From: Deltaproteobacteria bacterium
GTDB taxonomy: Bacteria; Myxococcota; Kuafuiibacteriia; Kuafuiibacteriales; Kuafuiibacteriaceae
Direction of reading: 5' to 3'
Assembly (NCBI GenBank): GCA_016713425.1
Contig: JADJPE010000005.1
Coordinates: 5,430,501-5,494,500, forward strand
Length of the DNA: 64,000 bases
The position numbers were made by a program, and so were the translations under genes. The notes beneath the pieces were generated by a model that made no database searches, had not been told where the DNA came from, and saw only the letters and a list, made by a program, of their open reading frames with translations. Below are positions 35,929 to 45,211 of this stretch, one piece after another (within the stretch, counting starts at the first letter, position 1; each line of letters opens with the position of its first letter).

Positions 35929-37107
35929 ATGACATGCGCCGATGGGAATGCACTGGGTCTAGCGCTGCTGCACGAACTGGAAGACGCCCTTCGCACGATC
36001 CTGACCGGACGCTACGCGTACGAGGATCGCACGCCGCCCTCCGACCCGGAAGCAGACGAGACGCTCGCCCCCGGTCGACCATCGCGTTTGCCCACGGCTT
36101 TGGAATGGATCCGCGACGTCTTTGTCCCGCGCCAGAGGGCTCAGCTCGACCGAACGCGTTTCGTCGCGCCCGAGCCTTGGGTTTCCGCGATCGTAAGCCG
36201 GATCAACCGAACGGACACGTCCGAGTTTCTTCGACGGTTGGACCGCTATCAAAACTGGCTGATGTGCAACGCGGAGAACCGCGGTTCGGCGAGCCCAGCT
36301 GGCGCCGATTCCAACGCCGAATCCGCGTCAGGGTCCGGGCCCGAGTCGATCCAGCAGCCCACGCCCATCCTCGACGCCCTCGACGCCCTCGACACCCTCG
36401 ACACCCTCGACACCCTCGACACCCTTGACATCCTCGACACCCTCGATGCCATCGAAGCCCTCGAAGCGGAGCTCGCCGCGCTGGGTTGCCATCAGCGGCC
36501 GTTGGTACCAGCGTGCCACGAGGAGGCTTCGCATCTTGGTGTCGAGGATTATGTCGCCGCTGTCGTCCTGCCCGCCGCTCGCGCCCACGCCCACGCTCGC
36601 GCCCGCGGCGAAGATCCGCCCTCCGCAAGCGCGGTCGTGTGCGGTCTCGACGGACTATGCCAGGAGCTATCGCACTTCGAATCGGGGCGGCGTCTCGAAG
36701 CATTGCTCCGCACGCTGGCCCACTCGGTCGGCGCACCGCTGCCCGAAGCCGTACCGAAAGGACCTGCGCACTACGGGATCGTCACATTCTCGCCGGCGTT
36801 GGTCGACCGCACCATCCATGAGGTCGTCGTTGCCCGGCAGAGGACCCTGAAGATCCCCGGCTACGCGCGCGGGAAGGCGCCGTCCGCGGTGGTGCTGGCC
36901 GCACACTGGAACGACATTTCCGAAGAGGCAACGCGCCGTCTGCTGCTTTGTTTGGGAGGCGAGCAGGTCTTCTTCGCTCTCGAACCGCTTGCGCAAGGGG
37001 TTCCGTTTCGGGTCGCCCTCGAGTTGCTCTTCGACGATCCGCACAAGTTCGAAGCCCGACTCGCAGAGGTCGGTGCCGAAGTCTGCGCGGAGTTCGAAAT
37101 GATCTGA
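35929..37107 (+). CDS. Unknown protein encoded between addB and addA
   Basis: 392 aa. ATG 35929 has GAGGA 7 nt upstream and lies 33 nt after addB; addA follows about 80 nt downstream, so the three likely share a transcript. The N-terminal part is helical (LLHELEDALRTIL, PTALEWIRDVFVPRQRAQLDRTRF). The middle has about eleven Leu-Asp-Thr/Ala units (9-nt repeats) running into LEAEL. The C-terminal part is conserved-looking (YGIVTFSPALVDRTIHEVVV, AVVLAAHWNDISEEATRRLLL). No known catalytic motif is seen. Context suggests a role with AddAB, but nothing in the sequence proves it. Confidence 0.8.
   Translation: MTCADGNALGLALLHELEDALRTILTGRYAYEDRTPPSDPEADETLAPGRPSRLPTALEWIRDVFVPRQRAQLDRTRFVAPEPWVSAIVSRINRTDTSEFLRRLDRYQNWLMCNAENRGSASPAGADSNAESASGSGPESIQQPTPILDALDALDTLDTLDTLDTLDILDTLDAIEALEAELAALGCHQRPLVPACHEEASHLGVEDYVAAVVLPAARAHAHARARGEDPPSASAVVCGLDGLCQELSHFESGRRLEALLRTLAHSVGAPLPEAVPKGPAHYGIVTFSPALVDRTIHEVVVARQRTLKIPGYARGKAPSAVVLAAHWNDISEEATRRLLLCLGGEQVFFALEPLAQGVPFRVALELLFDDPHKFEARLAEVGAEVCAEFEMI
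36370..36475 (+). repeat. 9-bp tandem repeat inside the unknown gene
   Basis: About eleven copies of CTCGACACC or close variants, coding Leu-Asp-Thr/Ala. The unit keeps the reading frame. Confidence 0.85.
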
Positions 37108-37187
37108 AGAGCCGAAGCTCGCAGCCTGGGCGACAAACATCCCGGCCCAAACGCGGCTTGCCAGGGTTCTGCGCTGGACGCCATAAA

Positions 37188-40100
37188 GTGCACGTGCAAA
37201 ACAACGAATCGCCACCCGACCGCGATCCAGGCCGGCTCGACGCCGAAGCACGCGCCGCGATTCGGCACCGCCTCGATGAGAGCCTACTGGTCGAGGCTGC
37301 AGCCGGCACCGGGAAGACCACCGCCCTCACCGAGCGCATCGTCGCCCTCATTCGCACCGGCCGGGCCACGGTCGACCAGATCGTCGCTGTCACCTTCACG
37401 CGAAGAGCAGCCGGCGAACTCAAGCTGCGTCTTCGCGAAGCGCTCGACTTGGGCCGACTGACCGCGGACCTCCCCGACGGTGAGCGCGTTCGCCTTGAGA
37501 CCGCGCTCGCCCGGCTCGAGGAGGCACATATCGGCACCATCCACGCCTTCTGCGGTGAAATTCTTAGAGAGCGGCCCATAGAAGCCGGAATCGATCCGCG
37601 ATTCGAGGAGATCACCGACGGCGCCGACAATCCGCTCTTCGCGGAGGCTTTCTCGCGCTGGTTCGAAGCGAAGCTTGCGGCGCCACCACCAGGGCTCGCC
37701 CGCATCCTCGCGCGTAAGCCGACAACCTTCGACCTCTCGCCGCCGTCCGTTCGCCTTCGTAGCGCAGCCTGGATGCTCGCCGAATGGCGTGACTTTCAGA
37801 CGCCCTGGCGTCGTCCCGCCTTCGATCGAGTGGCCATGATCGATGCGCTGACCCACGAAGTCCTCGATGTCGCAGACGACAGTGCAAAGGCCGAATCAAC
37901 GAAGGACGCGTTGTATGAAGGCCTTCGGGAAACGAGGCGTTTCGCGTCTTGGTGGCGGGCGGCATCCGCCGTCACCGCGAACGCGCCGGTCACCGCCCAC
38001 GCGGCCGTCACCGCCGTGAGCACCGACGCCGTCACCCCCGCTGAACGCGATCATGCCGACGCCGGGTCGCTCCTCGACGAGCGGGAGGTTCGCCTGTTCG
38101 CAGTGCTCTCAGGACTCAAGAAAGAGAAGAAGAAAGGAACGGGTCGCTACGGTGGACCGGGGACCCGCGAACAGCTCCTCCGCAAGAAGGAGGCCTTGGT
38201 CGAGCGCTTGGCCGCATATCAGATCGTCGCCGAGGCCGAGCTCGCAACGCTGCTTCGAAGCGAGCTCCAAGAGGTCGTGGAGGGCTACGACGCACTGAAA
38301 CGGGAGGCGGGCAAGCTGGACTTCATGGATTTGCTGCTCTTCACGCGAGGATTGCTGAAAGGGAACCCGCTCGTTCGCGAACATCTTCAGGCGCGATACA
38401 CGTACATCTTCGTCGATGAGTTTCAGGACACCGACCCTCTGCAAGCGGAGATCCTTCTCCTCCTAGCGGCCGCAGATCCTTCGACCGAAGACTGGCGCGA
38501 GACCCACCCGAGAGCCGGGAAACTCTTCTTGGTCGGGGACCCCAAACAGTCCATCTATCGTTTCCGTCGGGCCGATGTGCTGTTCTACCACGACGTCAAA
38601 TCGCACCTCGCATCGCGCGGCGTCGTCGTCCTCGAACTTTCTCGCAGTTTTCGCGCAACGCAGCCGATCCAAGCTGCGCTCAATGCGGCTTTCGCCCCCG
38701 AGTTCCTCTATGACGAGGTAAGCGGACAGCCCGGATACATGCCCATGACCGGCGGTCCGCCCTCAGAGACCGAGACCGCCGCGCCGCCGGCGCTGATCGC
38801 GCTTCCGGTGCCGCACCTGCACGGGCGCTACGCGGGCATCTTCCGTGGTACCGTCGAACGCGCTCAGCCGGCCGCCATCGCAAGCTTCGTGCGCTGGATG
38901 CTGGAGGACAGCCAGTGGCGGATCCGCGATCTCGTCGAGCCCTCGAAATACCGAGCCATCGCACCGAGCGACGTCGCGATCTTGTTCCGCCGCTACGTTT
39001 CCTTTGGCCGGGACATCACCCGCGATTACGCCCAAGCGCTCGAGAATCAGAAGATCGCGCATGTACTCGTCGGTTCCCGTTCGTTTCATCAACGGGAGGA
39101 GGTCTTGGCGTTGCGGGCCGCCGCGACGGCCATCGAGTGGCCGGAAGACGAGCTCTCGGTCTTCGCGACACTGAAAGGGCCCTTCTTTTCGATCTCCGAC
39201 GACCTTCTTTTCCGCCATCGGGCGGGCGGCCATCCATTCGACCCCCTCAAGGCCCGGGCGCTTTCGCGACGGTTCTCGGAGGAACTGAACGTATCCCTAG
39301 GCGTCAAAGCCCGCGAAAACCTCGAGGCACACGAAGACCTCGGAGGACACGAAGACCTCGCGCCCGTCTGGCGGGCGCTCACCTTGCTCGCGGACCTTCA
39401 CGACGCGCGGAACGACCGTCCCGTCGCCGACGTGCTTAGCCAGCTCCTGTCGGCGACGCGCGCCCACGCGGGCTTTGCGCTTAGGCAGACGGGTCACCTC
39501 GTGCTCGCCAACATCCAACATGTCATCGACCGCGCGCGAGCCTTCGAGATGCAGGGAGGGCTCTCATTTCGCGGCTTCGTAGATCGTCTCGCCGCCGAAA
39601 GTGAGAGCACATCGTCGGCCGACGCGAGCCACGTTGAGGAGCAAGCGGAAGGCGTCCGAATCATGACCGTGCACGCCGCGAAGGGCCTAGAGTTTCCGGT
39701 CGTCATCCTGGCCGACCTCACGAACCCGATCGCGCACGAGGTTCCGGATCGTTTCATCGACCCCAAGCGCCAGCTTTGGGCGGCCCGCATCCTCCAGTGC
39801 GCGCCGATCGACCTCTTGGAGCATGCCGCCGAAGAACGGCGACGCGATGAGGCTGAGGGCATCCGTCTCGCGTATGTCGCCGCAACTCGAGCGCGCGACG
39901 TGCTGGTCGTGCCTGGAATCGGCGAAGGCCCACGCGGCCTGTTCTGGGAGAGCGACAAGCGAAGCTGGCTCGCCCCGCTCGATCGCGCGATTTACCCGCC
40001 GACCAGCGCATTCAGCGCCGCATCCCCCTCGCCGAAGTGCCCGCCGTTCGGGCGCAACACAGTGCTCAGCGTACCGGAGAGCGGACACCCATCGCCCCAG

Positions 40101-40838
40101 ATCCGACCCGGCGTCCACGCGATCGAATCCGGGGACGTCGTCTGGTGGGACGCGGCGCTCATCGCCGATGTCCCGGCCCCAACCGCCGGTCTTCACGACG
40201 AGTCGTTTCTGGCCAAGAACCCGCCCCATGCGGACCGAGCGGCGCTTTCGGTCACGCGCTATCAGGCGTGGCAATCGGATCGGACGTTGGCGCTCGAGCA
40301 AGGAGGGCGCCTGTCGAAATCCGTTCTCTCACCGAGCGAGACGGACGTCGACCCACCCTCGCCCTTCAAATCCTCCATCGAGGTTATCCGGCTCCCGGGC
40401 GCAGCCGCCGAAGGACGTCGTTTCGGCACCCTCGTTCACGCGATCGCTCGCGACGCCGCGTTCGATGAAGAGGCGTCCATGGTTCTGGCCCTCGCCGAAC
40501 ACCACGGTCGAACCCTGGGTGCAAGCCGCGCTGAGGTCGAGGCGGCGCGCGACACGATCGCACGCCTCCATCGGCACGAGATCATTCGCCGCGCCCACGC
40601 GGCTTCGGTCTGTCATCGAGAGCTTCCGGTGCTCGTCACGACCGAGGACGATGAGGTCGTCGACGGCGCGGTCGATCTCGTCTTCGAGGAAGGCGCGTTA
40701 TCGATCGTGGTCGACTTCAAGACCGGCCGCTTCGATGCGGAACGCGAAGAGAAGAGCCGACGGCAGCTCGCCTGGTACTGCTACGCCCTCGAGCGGACGA
40801 CTGCTCGCCCTGCGCGGGGCATCATTCTCGTCCTGTAG
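37188..40838 (+). CDS. addA: AddA-like helicase-nuclease subunit
   Basis: UvrD-family 3'-5' helicase fused to a RecB-type nuclease. About 1216 aa. Motif I is AAAGTGKTTAL (about 36-46), motif II is VDEFQDTDPLQ (about 410), motif III is GDPKQSIYRFRRADV, and motif V/VI is VMTVHAAKGLEFPVV with YVAATRARD. The C-terminal PD-(D/E)XK nuclease has GTLVHA, DGAVDLVFEE and VVDFKTGRFD (about 1175). GTG 37188 is chosen because it begins a plausible N-terminus; GTG 37194 is equally possible and neither has a clear ribosome site. A VTA/VTAHAA low-complexity insert lies near residues 262-280. Confidence 0.92.
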   Translation: MHVQNNESPPDRDPGRLDAEARAAIRHRLDESLLVEAAAGTGKTTALTERIVALIRTGRATVDQIVAVTFTRRAAGELKLRLREALDLGRLTADLPDGERVRLETALARLEEAHIGTIHAFCGEILRERPIEAGIDPRFEEITDGADNPLFAEAFSRWFEAKLAAPPPGLARILARKPTTFDLSPPSVRLRSAAWMLAEWRDFQTPWRRPAFDRVAMIDALTHEVLDVADDSAKAESTKDALYEGLRETRRFASWWRAASAVTANAPVTAHAAVTAVSTDAVTPAERDHADAGSLLDEREVRLFAVLSGLKKEKKKGTGRYGGPGTREQLLRKKEALVERLAAYQIVAEAELATLLRSELQEVVEGYDALKREAGKLDFMDLLLFTRGLLKGNPLVREHLQARYTYIFVDEFQDTDPLQAEILLLLAAADPSTEDWRETHPRAGKLFLVGDPKQSIYRFRRADVLFYHDVKSHLASRGVVVLELSRSFRATQPIQAALNAAFAPEFLYDEVSGQPGYMPMTGGPPSETETAAPPALIALPVPHLHGRYAGIFRGTVERAQPAAIASFVRWMLEDSQWRIRDLVEPSKYRAIAPSDVAILFRRYVSFGRDITRDYAQALENQKIAHVLVGSRSFHQREEVLALRAAATAIEWPEDELSVFATLKGPFFSISDDLLFRHRAGGHPFDPLKARALSRRFSEELNVSLGVKARENLEAHEDLGGHEDLAPVWRALTLLADLHDARNDRPVADVLSQLLSATRAHAGFALRQTGHLVLANIQHVIDRARAFEMQGGLSFRGFVDRLAAESESTSSADASHVEEQAEGVRIMTVHAAKGLEFPVVILADLTNPIAHEVPDRFIDPKRQLWAARILQCAPIDLLEHAAEERRRDEAEGIRLAYVAATRARDVLVVPGIGEGPRGLFWESDKRSWLAPLDRAIYPPTSAFSAASPSPKCPPFGRNTVLSVPESGHPSPQIRPGVHAIESGDVVWWDAALIADVPAPTAGLHDESFLAKNPPHADRAALSVTRYQAWQSDRTLALEQGGRLSKSVLSPSETDVDPPSPFKSSIEVIRLPGAAAEGRRFGTLVHAIARDAAFDEEASMVLALAEHHGRTLGASRAEVEAARDTIARLHRHEIIRRAHAASVCHRELPVLVTTEDDEVVDGAVDLVFEEGALSIVVDFKTGRFDAEREEKSRRQLAWYCYALERTTARPARGIILVL

Positions 40839-40840
40839 CT

Positions 40841-40890
40841 CTCGTCTTATAGGTCTTGTCTTATAGATCTCGTCTTATAGATCGCGTCTT
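40841..40890. repeat. 14-bp tandem repeat after addA
   Basis: About 3.5 copies of CTCGTCTTATAGAT between addA and the convergent SDR gene. The unit is not a multiple of three, and the region is non-coding. Confidence 0.85.
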
Positions 40891-40913
40891 GCGAACGGCG
40901 AGCGAGGTCTTGA

Positions 40914-41690
40914 TCACATGGAGAGGCCACCATCAACATCGATCGTCCGACCGGTGAAATAGTCACAGGCGATAATGAACCTCACGGCTTCCCAGATGTC
41001 TTCCGGCAAGCCCACTCGACCGACGGGAACCATATTCACGAGCGCGTCACGCGCCTTCTGATTCATGCCTTGGATCATCGGCGTCTCGATCATGCCGGGC
41101 GCAACCGCTCCGACGCGAATGCCGAAACGCGCAAACTCGAGCGCCCACGTTCGGGTATTGGCCGCAATCGCAGCCTTCGTCGCCGCGTAGCTCGTCTGAC
41201 CTCGATTCCCGTACCGCGCGATCGACGACATGTTCACGATGACGCCTTTTTGGTCGGTCGCGATCATCTTCGCCACGGTCTCTCGGACCATGAAGGTCGC
41301 GCCCGTCAGGTTGACGGCAAGCGTGGCATGCCAGGCCGCCTCGTCGAGCGTTACCACTTCGCCTGTCTCTCGATCTTTTCGAACCATCAGACCGTCGCGC
41401 AAGATACCTGCGTTATTGATGAGCCCCGTCAAGCCGCCCATCGCTTCCGAGGCCCAATCAACGAATGCTTTGAGATCCGAGATCTTCGAGACGTCGAGCG
41501 GCCGGCTGAAGACCTGACCGGGCAGCCCGCGGCACGATTCCTTGACGGCCTCGAGACCTTCGGGCTGAACGTCTCCGACCGCCACGGACGCGCCGGATTC
41601 CGCAAGACGCTGGACGAAATGGCGGCCCATGCCCTGGGCACCACCCGTGACGATCAGCCTCATATTCTCGAGCTTCATGAGAGGACTCAT
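40914..41690 (-). CDS. Short-chain dehydrogenase/reductase (FabG-like)
   Basis: From ATG 41690 the protein is 258 aa. NAD(P)-binding TGGAQGMGRH, NNAG (LINNAGIL), catalytic Ser/Tyr/Lys in NMSSIARYGNRGQTSYAATKAA, and the C-terminal GRTIDVDGGLSM are all present. This is the classical 3-oxoacyl reductase layout, but substrates of SDRs cannot be told from sequence. A GTG at 41807 would add a 39-residue tail made of LEEKG repeats; I think that stretch is non-coding leader. ATG 41678 is also possible. It is divergent from the acyltransferase gene. Confidence 0.87.
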   Translation of the reverse strand: MSPLMKLENMRLIVTGGAQGMGRHFVQRLAESGASVAVGDVQPEGLEAVKESCRGLPGQVFSRPLDVSKISDLKAFVDWASEAMGGLTGLINNAGILRDGLMVRKDRETGEVVTLDEAAWHATLAVNLTGATFMVRETVAKMIATDQKGVIVNMSSIARYGNRGQTSYAATKAAIAANTRTWALEFARFGIRVGAVAPGMIETPMIQGMNQKARDALVNMVPVGRVGLPEDIWEAVRFIIACDYFTGRTIDVDGGLSM

Positions 41691-41715
41691 AGCGCCCGAG
41701 CCGCGCCAAGGCCAG

Positions 41716-41775
41716 CCCTTCTCTTCAAGACCCTTCTCTTCAAGACCCTTCTCTTCAAGACCCTTCTCTTCGAGA
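41716..41775. repeat. 15-bp tandem repeat in the SDR/acyltransferase divergent region
   Basis: Four copies of CCCTTCTCTTCAAGA, three perfect and the last diverging at its end. It lies between the divergent start codons, where the promoters should be. Confidence 0.85.
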
Positions 41776-41821
41776 TCGTTCCCCGCGGAACCTTCTCTTC
41801 GCGACACCTCTTTGACTGTGC

Positions 41822-42589
41822 GTGCTCAAGTGCGATAGGCGGGCCGTCGTGTGGTCAACCGTCGTGAAGCTCACCGCCGGCATGCTGTTCCTCGGAGTCA
41901 TGATGACGGTTGGGTTGGTGCTGCTCCTCGTGCTCTTGCCTTCTCGAGTGGCGCGCATCCGGCTCACCAATGCTTTTGGGCACGTGGTTGGCCGCGGCAT
42001 CATGTGGATCTCGCGGTGCCCGATCGTCGTCGAGGGCCTTGAGAACCTTCCGCCCGGCCGCCCGGTGATCTTCTGCGGCAACCATACGTCCATCTTCGAT
42101 GCCTTCACGTCCATCTGGCTGACCCCGCTCGGCACGGTCGGCGTCGCCAAGAGGCAGATCCTCTACTACCCATTCTATGGGGTCATCTTCTGGCTGGCGG
42201 GTCACGTTCTCGTCGATCGAGGGCGCACGGAGCGAGCGAAGCGAGATCTCGAGGACATCAGCCGCTTTCTGCTGCGACATCGGCTTCACATCTTCATGTG
42301 GCCGGAAGGGACGCGCGCGGCAGACGGTCGACTCAGACCTTTCAAGAAAGGGATAGGCCATCTCGCGCTCAACACCCGGAACCCGATCATGCCCATGGTC
42401 ACGGTGGGGGCGCATCAAGCCTGGGTGAAGTCGGGGCTTAGGCTCAGCAAGGTTCCCATCTCGATTCGCTTCCTGCCGCCGATCGAAACCTCATCGTGGG
42501 CCCTCGAAACGCTCGACGCACACCTCGAAGCCCTGCATCAAACGTTTCGCGCCGCGCTTCCGGCCGAGCAACGGCCGGTTTCCACCTGA
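41822..42589 (+). CDS. 1-acyl-sn-glycerol-3-phosphate acyltransferase family (PlsC-like)
   Basis: 255 aa membrane-bound acyltransferase. One or two N-terminal membrane segments (GMLFLGVMMTVGLVLLLVLL). The catalytic NHX4D motif is NHTSIFD, the FxxR-type region is GHVLVDRGR, and the WPEGTR motif is near 160. It transfers an acyl chain from acyl-ACP or acyl-CoA to lysophosphatidate; the exact acceptor is inferred. The start is GTG 41822; GTG 41849 is an alternative. It is convergent with lgt. Confidence 0.85.
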   Translation: MLKCDRRAVVWSTVVKLTAGMLFLGVMMTVGLVLLLVLLPSRVARIRLTNAFGHVVGRGIMWISRCPIVVEGLENLPPGRPVIFCGNHTSIFDAFTSIWLTPLGTVGVAKRQILYYPFYGVIFWLAGHVLVDRGRTERAKRDLEDISRFLLRHRLHIFMWPEGTRAADGRLRPFKKGIGHLALNTRNPIMPMVTVGAHQAWVKSGLRLSKVPISIRFLPPIETSSWALETLDAHLEALHQTFRAALPAEQRPVST

Positions 42590-42642
42590 CCCTGACCCTG
42601 ACCCTGAGCCTGAGCCTGACTCTGACGCCTCAACCCTGAGGC
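42590..42642. repeat. Short tandem repeat and 6-bp hairpin between convergent acyltransferase and lgt genes
   Basis: Degenerate CTGACC/CTGAGC hexamer repeats (about 42588-42622), then GCCTCA-ACCC-TGAGGC (42627-42642), which includes the lgt stop codon. It could help terminate in both directions but lacks T-runs. Confidence 0.5.
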
Positions 42643-43724
42643 GAAAGCATAACTTCGACCGCCTCAGCCGCCGAACGAAGCGGGCGTCGGCGGCGAAGTC
42701 TCGCGTATGCGAAGATCCCAATCGGGATGAGGAAAAGGGCGACCGTCTGGGTCGTGGAGAGGATCAACGGGTCGTCGGTCGGATATCGGAACGCGAACTG
42801 CCGCTCCGGGTCGCCCCGCACCAGTTCAACCAGGAACCGGCCGAACGGATAGAGGACGAGATACGCGGCCGTTACCATGCCCGGTACCGTCTCGCGCTGG
42901 CGGTGAAGCCAAAGCAGCGTGAACCCGACGGCGAAACACATGACGACGGAGTAGAGCTGCGTCGGATGCACATGAGGCGTCCACGCGTCGGGCGCGATGC
43001 GGCCCTCGGTGGCGAAAACGAACTGCGCGATGCTTCCGGGCGGGAACGATACCCCCACCGAGGCACTCGTCTCCCGCCCGTAACAGCATCCCGCCAAGAA
43101 GCAACCGATTCGACCGATGCCGTGGCTCAGCGCGACGCCAAGGACCAGGGCATCGAGCGACCCAAGCCCAAGCCCTCGTCGTCGCAGGTACAGCATCGTG
43201 AACACGAGCGCCGCGATCGCCCCACCGATGAACGCCATACCGCCATCCCAGAAGGTAAGCGCCGCGAGCGGCGTCGCTTCGTAGTCGCTCCAGTTGACGA
43301 CGACGTGAAGAAGGCGCGCACCGATCGCGGCCGCCAATCCGCCGTAGATCCAAATCGACAAGATCTGATCACTCGTCAGCCCTGCCCGCACGCCGAAGTG
43401 ACGCTGCACGAGAAAGCAGACCATCATCCCGAGCACAACCATCAACCCCCACGATCTAAGGGGGATCGCAAAGTTCTCAGGCAGCCGGGCGGGCGTGATG
43501 AACGCCGATATGAGCACGAAGCTGACAGCCACGAAACCGACGCCCATCACGAGCGCACGCCCGAGGTACGCGCGCCCGTGCTCGCGGCAGCCGTCGAAGA
43601 CGATGAAGCCTCCGAGCAAGACGCTCACGACGTACGCCACGAGGCGGAGCGTCTCTGGAGTGGAGGTCAGGGTAAGAAATGTCGGAAACACAGGCGAGCC
43701 GAAGCTAGCGCGCTCGGTCGCCAT
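42630..43724 (-). CDS. lgt: Prolipoprotein diacylglyceryl transferase
   Basis: Adds diacylglycerol to the lipobox Cys of prelipoproteins; an integral membrane protein. 364 aa, about 80 longer than most because of two extra N-terminal membrane segments (residues 25-75). The Lgt signature HGIGRIGCFLAGCCYG is near residue 200, followed by SFPPGS, HPTQLYS and YPFGRFLVELVRGD. Its clients include the lipoproteins encoded nearby (44013 and 47783). Confidence 0.93.
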   Translation of the reverse strand: MATERASFGSPVFPTFLTLTSTPETLRLVAYVVSVLLGGFIVFDGCREHGRAYLGRALVMGVGFVAVSFVLISAFITPARLPENFAIPLRSWGLMVVLGMMVCFLVQRHFGVRAGLTSDQILSIWIYGGLAAAIGARLLHVVVNWSDYEATPLAALTFWDGGMAFIGGAIAALVFTMLYLRRRGLGLGSLDALVLGVALSHGIGRIGCFLAGCCYGRETSASVGVSFPPGSIAQFVFATEGRIAPDAWTPHVHPTQLYSVVMCFAVGFTLLWLHRQRETVPGMVTAAYLVLYPFGRFLVELVRGDPERQFAFRYPTDDPLILSTTQTVALFLIPIGIFAYARLRRRRPLRSAAEAVEVMLSPQG

Positions 43725-44012
43725 CGTGAAGGGCGAAAGATCCGATCTGAGATGTCCGTCCCGCTCTCGGTTCTCGGTCTCGATCTCGGTCTCGATCTCG
43801 GCGTGAGCCGTTCATGGCGCATCGGCCGCGGCGAGCCCACCTTAAGGGCGCCGACCGTCCAGAGCCCATCCCGGTCTGGCGTGGGCGAGCGTGTGGTGCG
43901 AGGCCCCCCCGGCCCACGAATTGATTCGCCCCGACCGCTTGGGCATCATGGCGTCGACATGATCGCCCTCGCGTGGAACCTTTTCATCGACGAGTCCATC
44001 GCTTCACGAGCG
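43725..44012. other. Divergent region with 12-bp repeat
   Basis: 288 bp between lgt and the lipoprotein gene. It contains about three copies of TCTCGATCTCGG (43768-43804). No clear promoter could be read. A continuous plus-strand frame crosses it and lgt, but it looks like an antisense shadow. Confidence 0.5.
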
Positions 44013-44591
44013 ATGCGCGGCTTTCGTCGCCCTGCTGTCCCTCGGCCGCTCCGCGTTGTGAGCCCCGTGGGTCTCCTCGGTCTCCTCGGTCTCCTCGGCC
44101 TCGGGGGGGGCGCGACCGGGTGCGAACAGGTGCCGAAGGAGGCCGCGCCGGTCGAGTCGGGCGACACGTTTAGATACGCGTTCGTCGTCAGCGCAGGCCC
44201 CTCATCGAGCCAGTATTTCGCGACGGTCAACTTGACCGTCGAGGGTCCGAACGCTATCCGGCTCGACTCTGACCCCCCGCTCGGCCAGGACCCGGTCGTC
44301 GCGAACAAGGCCTTATCGGCGCGACGCCTCATTCCCATGCATTCGCTCGGCATGTTGTGGCTTCCTACGCAACAGCGACACATCGGCGCACCGACCGATG
44401 TGGGCACAGTGCAAAGGGAGCGCGCGTTCGGCGGCTACGCGACCTACGTCATTCCGCAACCCGGGCAACTCACCAACGAACGGTACTACGACCAAGCAAC
44501 GGGCTTCTTGGTCGGCTACCAAGTCAATGCACCATCGGGTCCAACGACGTGCACACTGCTCGAGAGCTCGATCGAAGGCCTCTCGCGCTGA
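44013..44591 (+). CDS. Lipoprotein of unknown function
   Basis: From ATG 44013 it is 192 aa. A basic n-region (RGFRRPAVPRPLR) is followed by a hydrophobic core GLLGLLGLLGLGGG and an ATGC lipobox-like site (Cys about 37). The core is coded by a 9-bp GGTCTCCTC repeat. The mature part (about 150 aa) is beta-rich with conserved-looking PxxRLIPMHSLGMLWLP and FGGYATYVIPQPG; I do not recognise the family. ATG 43959 is an alternative start. Confidence 0.75.
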   Translation: MRGFRRPAVPRPLRVVSPVGLLGLLGLLGLGGGATGCEQVPKEAAPVESGDTFRYAFVVSAGPSSSQYFATVNLTVEGPNAIRLDSDPPLGQDPVVANKALSARRLIPMHSLGMLWLPTQQRHIGAPTDVGTVQRERAFGGYATYVIPQPGQLTNERYYDQATGFLVGYQVNAPSGPTTCTLLESSIEGLSR

Positions 44592-44694
44592 TTCCGACCG
44601 CAGGCCGCGAGCGCCAAGAACCTCGATTTCGGGTGGCGGACCGCGCGAAAAGCGCGTAGCACTGGAGCCGAACGCTGACCAACCAGGGGTCGAG

Positions 44695-45021
44695 ATGAGC
44701 AAAAAGATCGATAAAAAGACGGACAAGAAAAACGGGGCCAAGAGGAAGCAGAGCGGGGCCGAGCCAGCAGGCTCAGCCCCTCGGGCGACCAAGGTTTTCA
44801 CCTTCGCGGTCACCGACGAACGCGAAGCCCACGTCCTGATCAGGGCGCGAACCAAGCGCGAAGCCGAGGATTTCCTTGCGGACCATCAGAACGAGATCGA
44901 CTGGGAGTCTCTGCGTTGGGTGCCAAAAGGCTTGGAATTCCGCCGGGAAAAAGACGAAGCATTCGACGCCGAGACCTATGGCGGCGTGATCCACCTCGAC
45001 GCCAACGCTCCGGCCGAGTAA
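44695..45021 (+). CDS. Small protein, basic N-terminus, unknown function
   Basis: 108 aa. ATG 44695 has AGGGG 5 nt upstream. Residues 1-30 are Lys-rich (SKKIDKKTDKKNGAKRKQ). The rest is one compact alpha/beta unit (VFTFAVTDEREAHVLIRA, EAEDFLADHQNEIDWESL, GVIHLDANAPAE). No match to a named family from memory. Confidence 0.7.
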   Translation: MSKKIDKKTDKKNGAKRKQSGAEPAGSAPRATKVFTFAVTDEREAHVLIRARTKREAEDFLADHQNEIDWESLRWVPKGLEFRREKDEAFDAETYGGVIHLDANAPAE

Positions 45022-45074
45022 GGCTGCCCCGAAAACACCGCGCGCGAGACCGCATCCGCATTTCGACACCGAAC

Positions 45075-45139
45075 AGTCACAAGGCTGCTCTCCGAGAGTC
45101 ACAAGGCCGTCTCCGCGAGTCACAAGGCTGCTCCCCGCG
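45075..45139. repeat. 21-22 bp tandem repeat
   Basis: Three copies starting AGTCACAAGGC at 45075, 45097 and 45118. Intergenic, upstream of the lamin-tail gene. Confidence 0.8.
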
Positions 45140-45211
45140 CGCCGTGGTTCACGCCTGAACCCGAATGCTCCAGAGCAAGAGATCGGTTGATTTCCCTGGG
45201 TCAAGGACCCT

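Noticed and set aside
41678..41807. N-terminal LEEKG-repeat extension of the SDR protein
   Set aside because: SDRs start at the Rossmann strand. The repeat lies where the promoter should be and is probably leader DNA, although its 15-bp unit keeps frame.
42903..44012. In-frame upstream extension of the lipoprotein gene across lgt
   Set aside because: It is antisense to lgt and would bury the signal peptide and lipobox.
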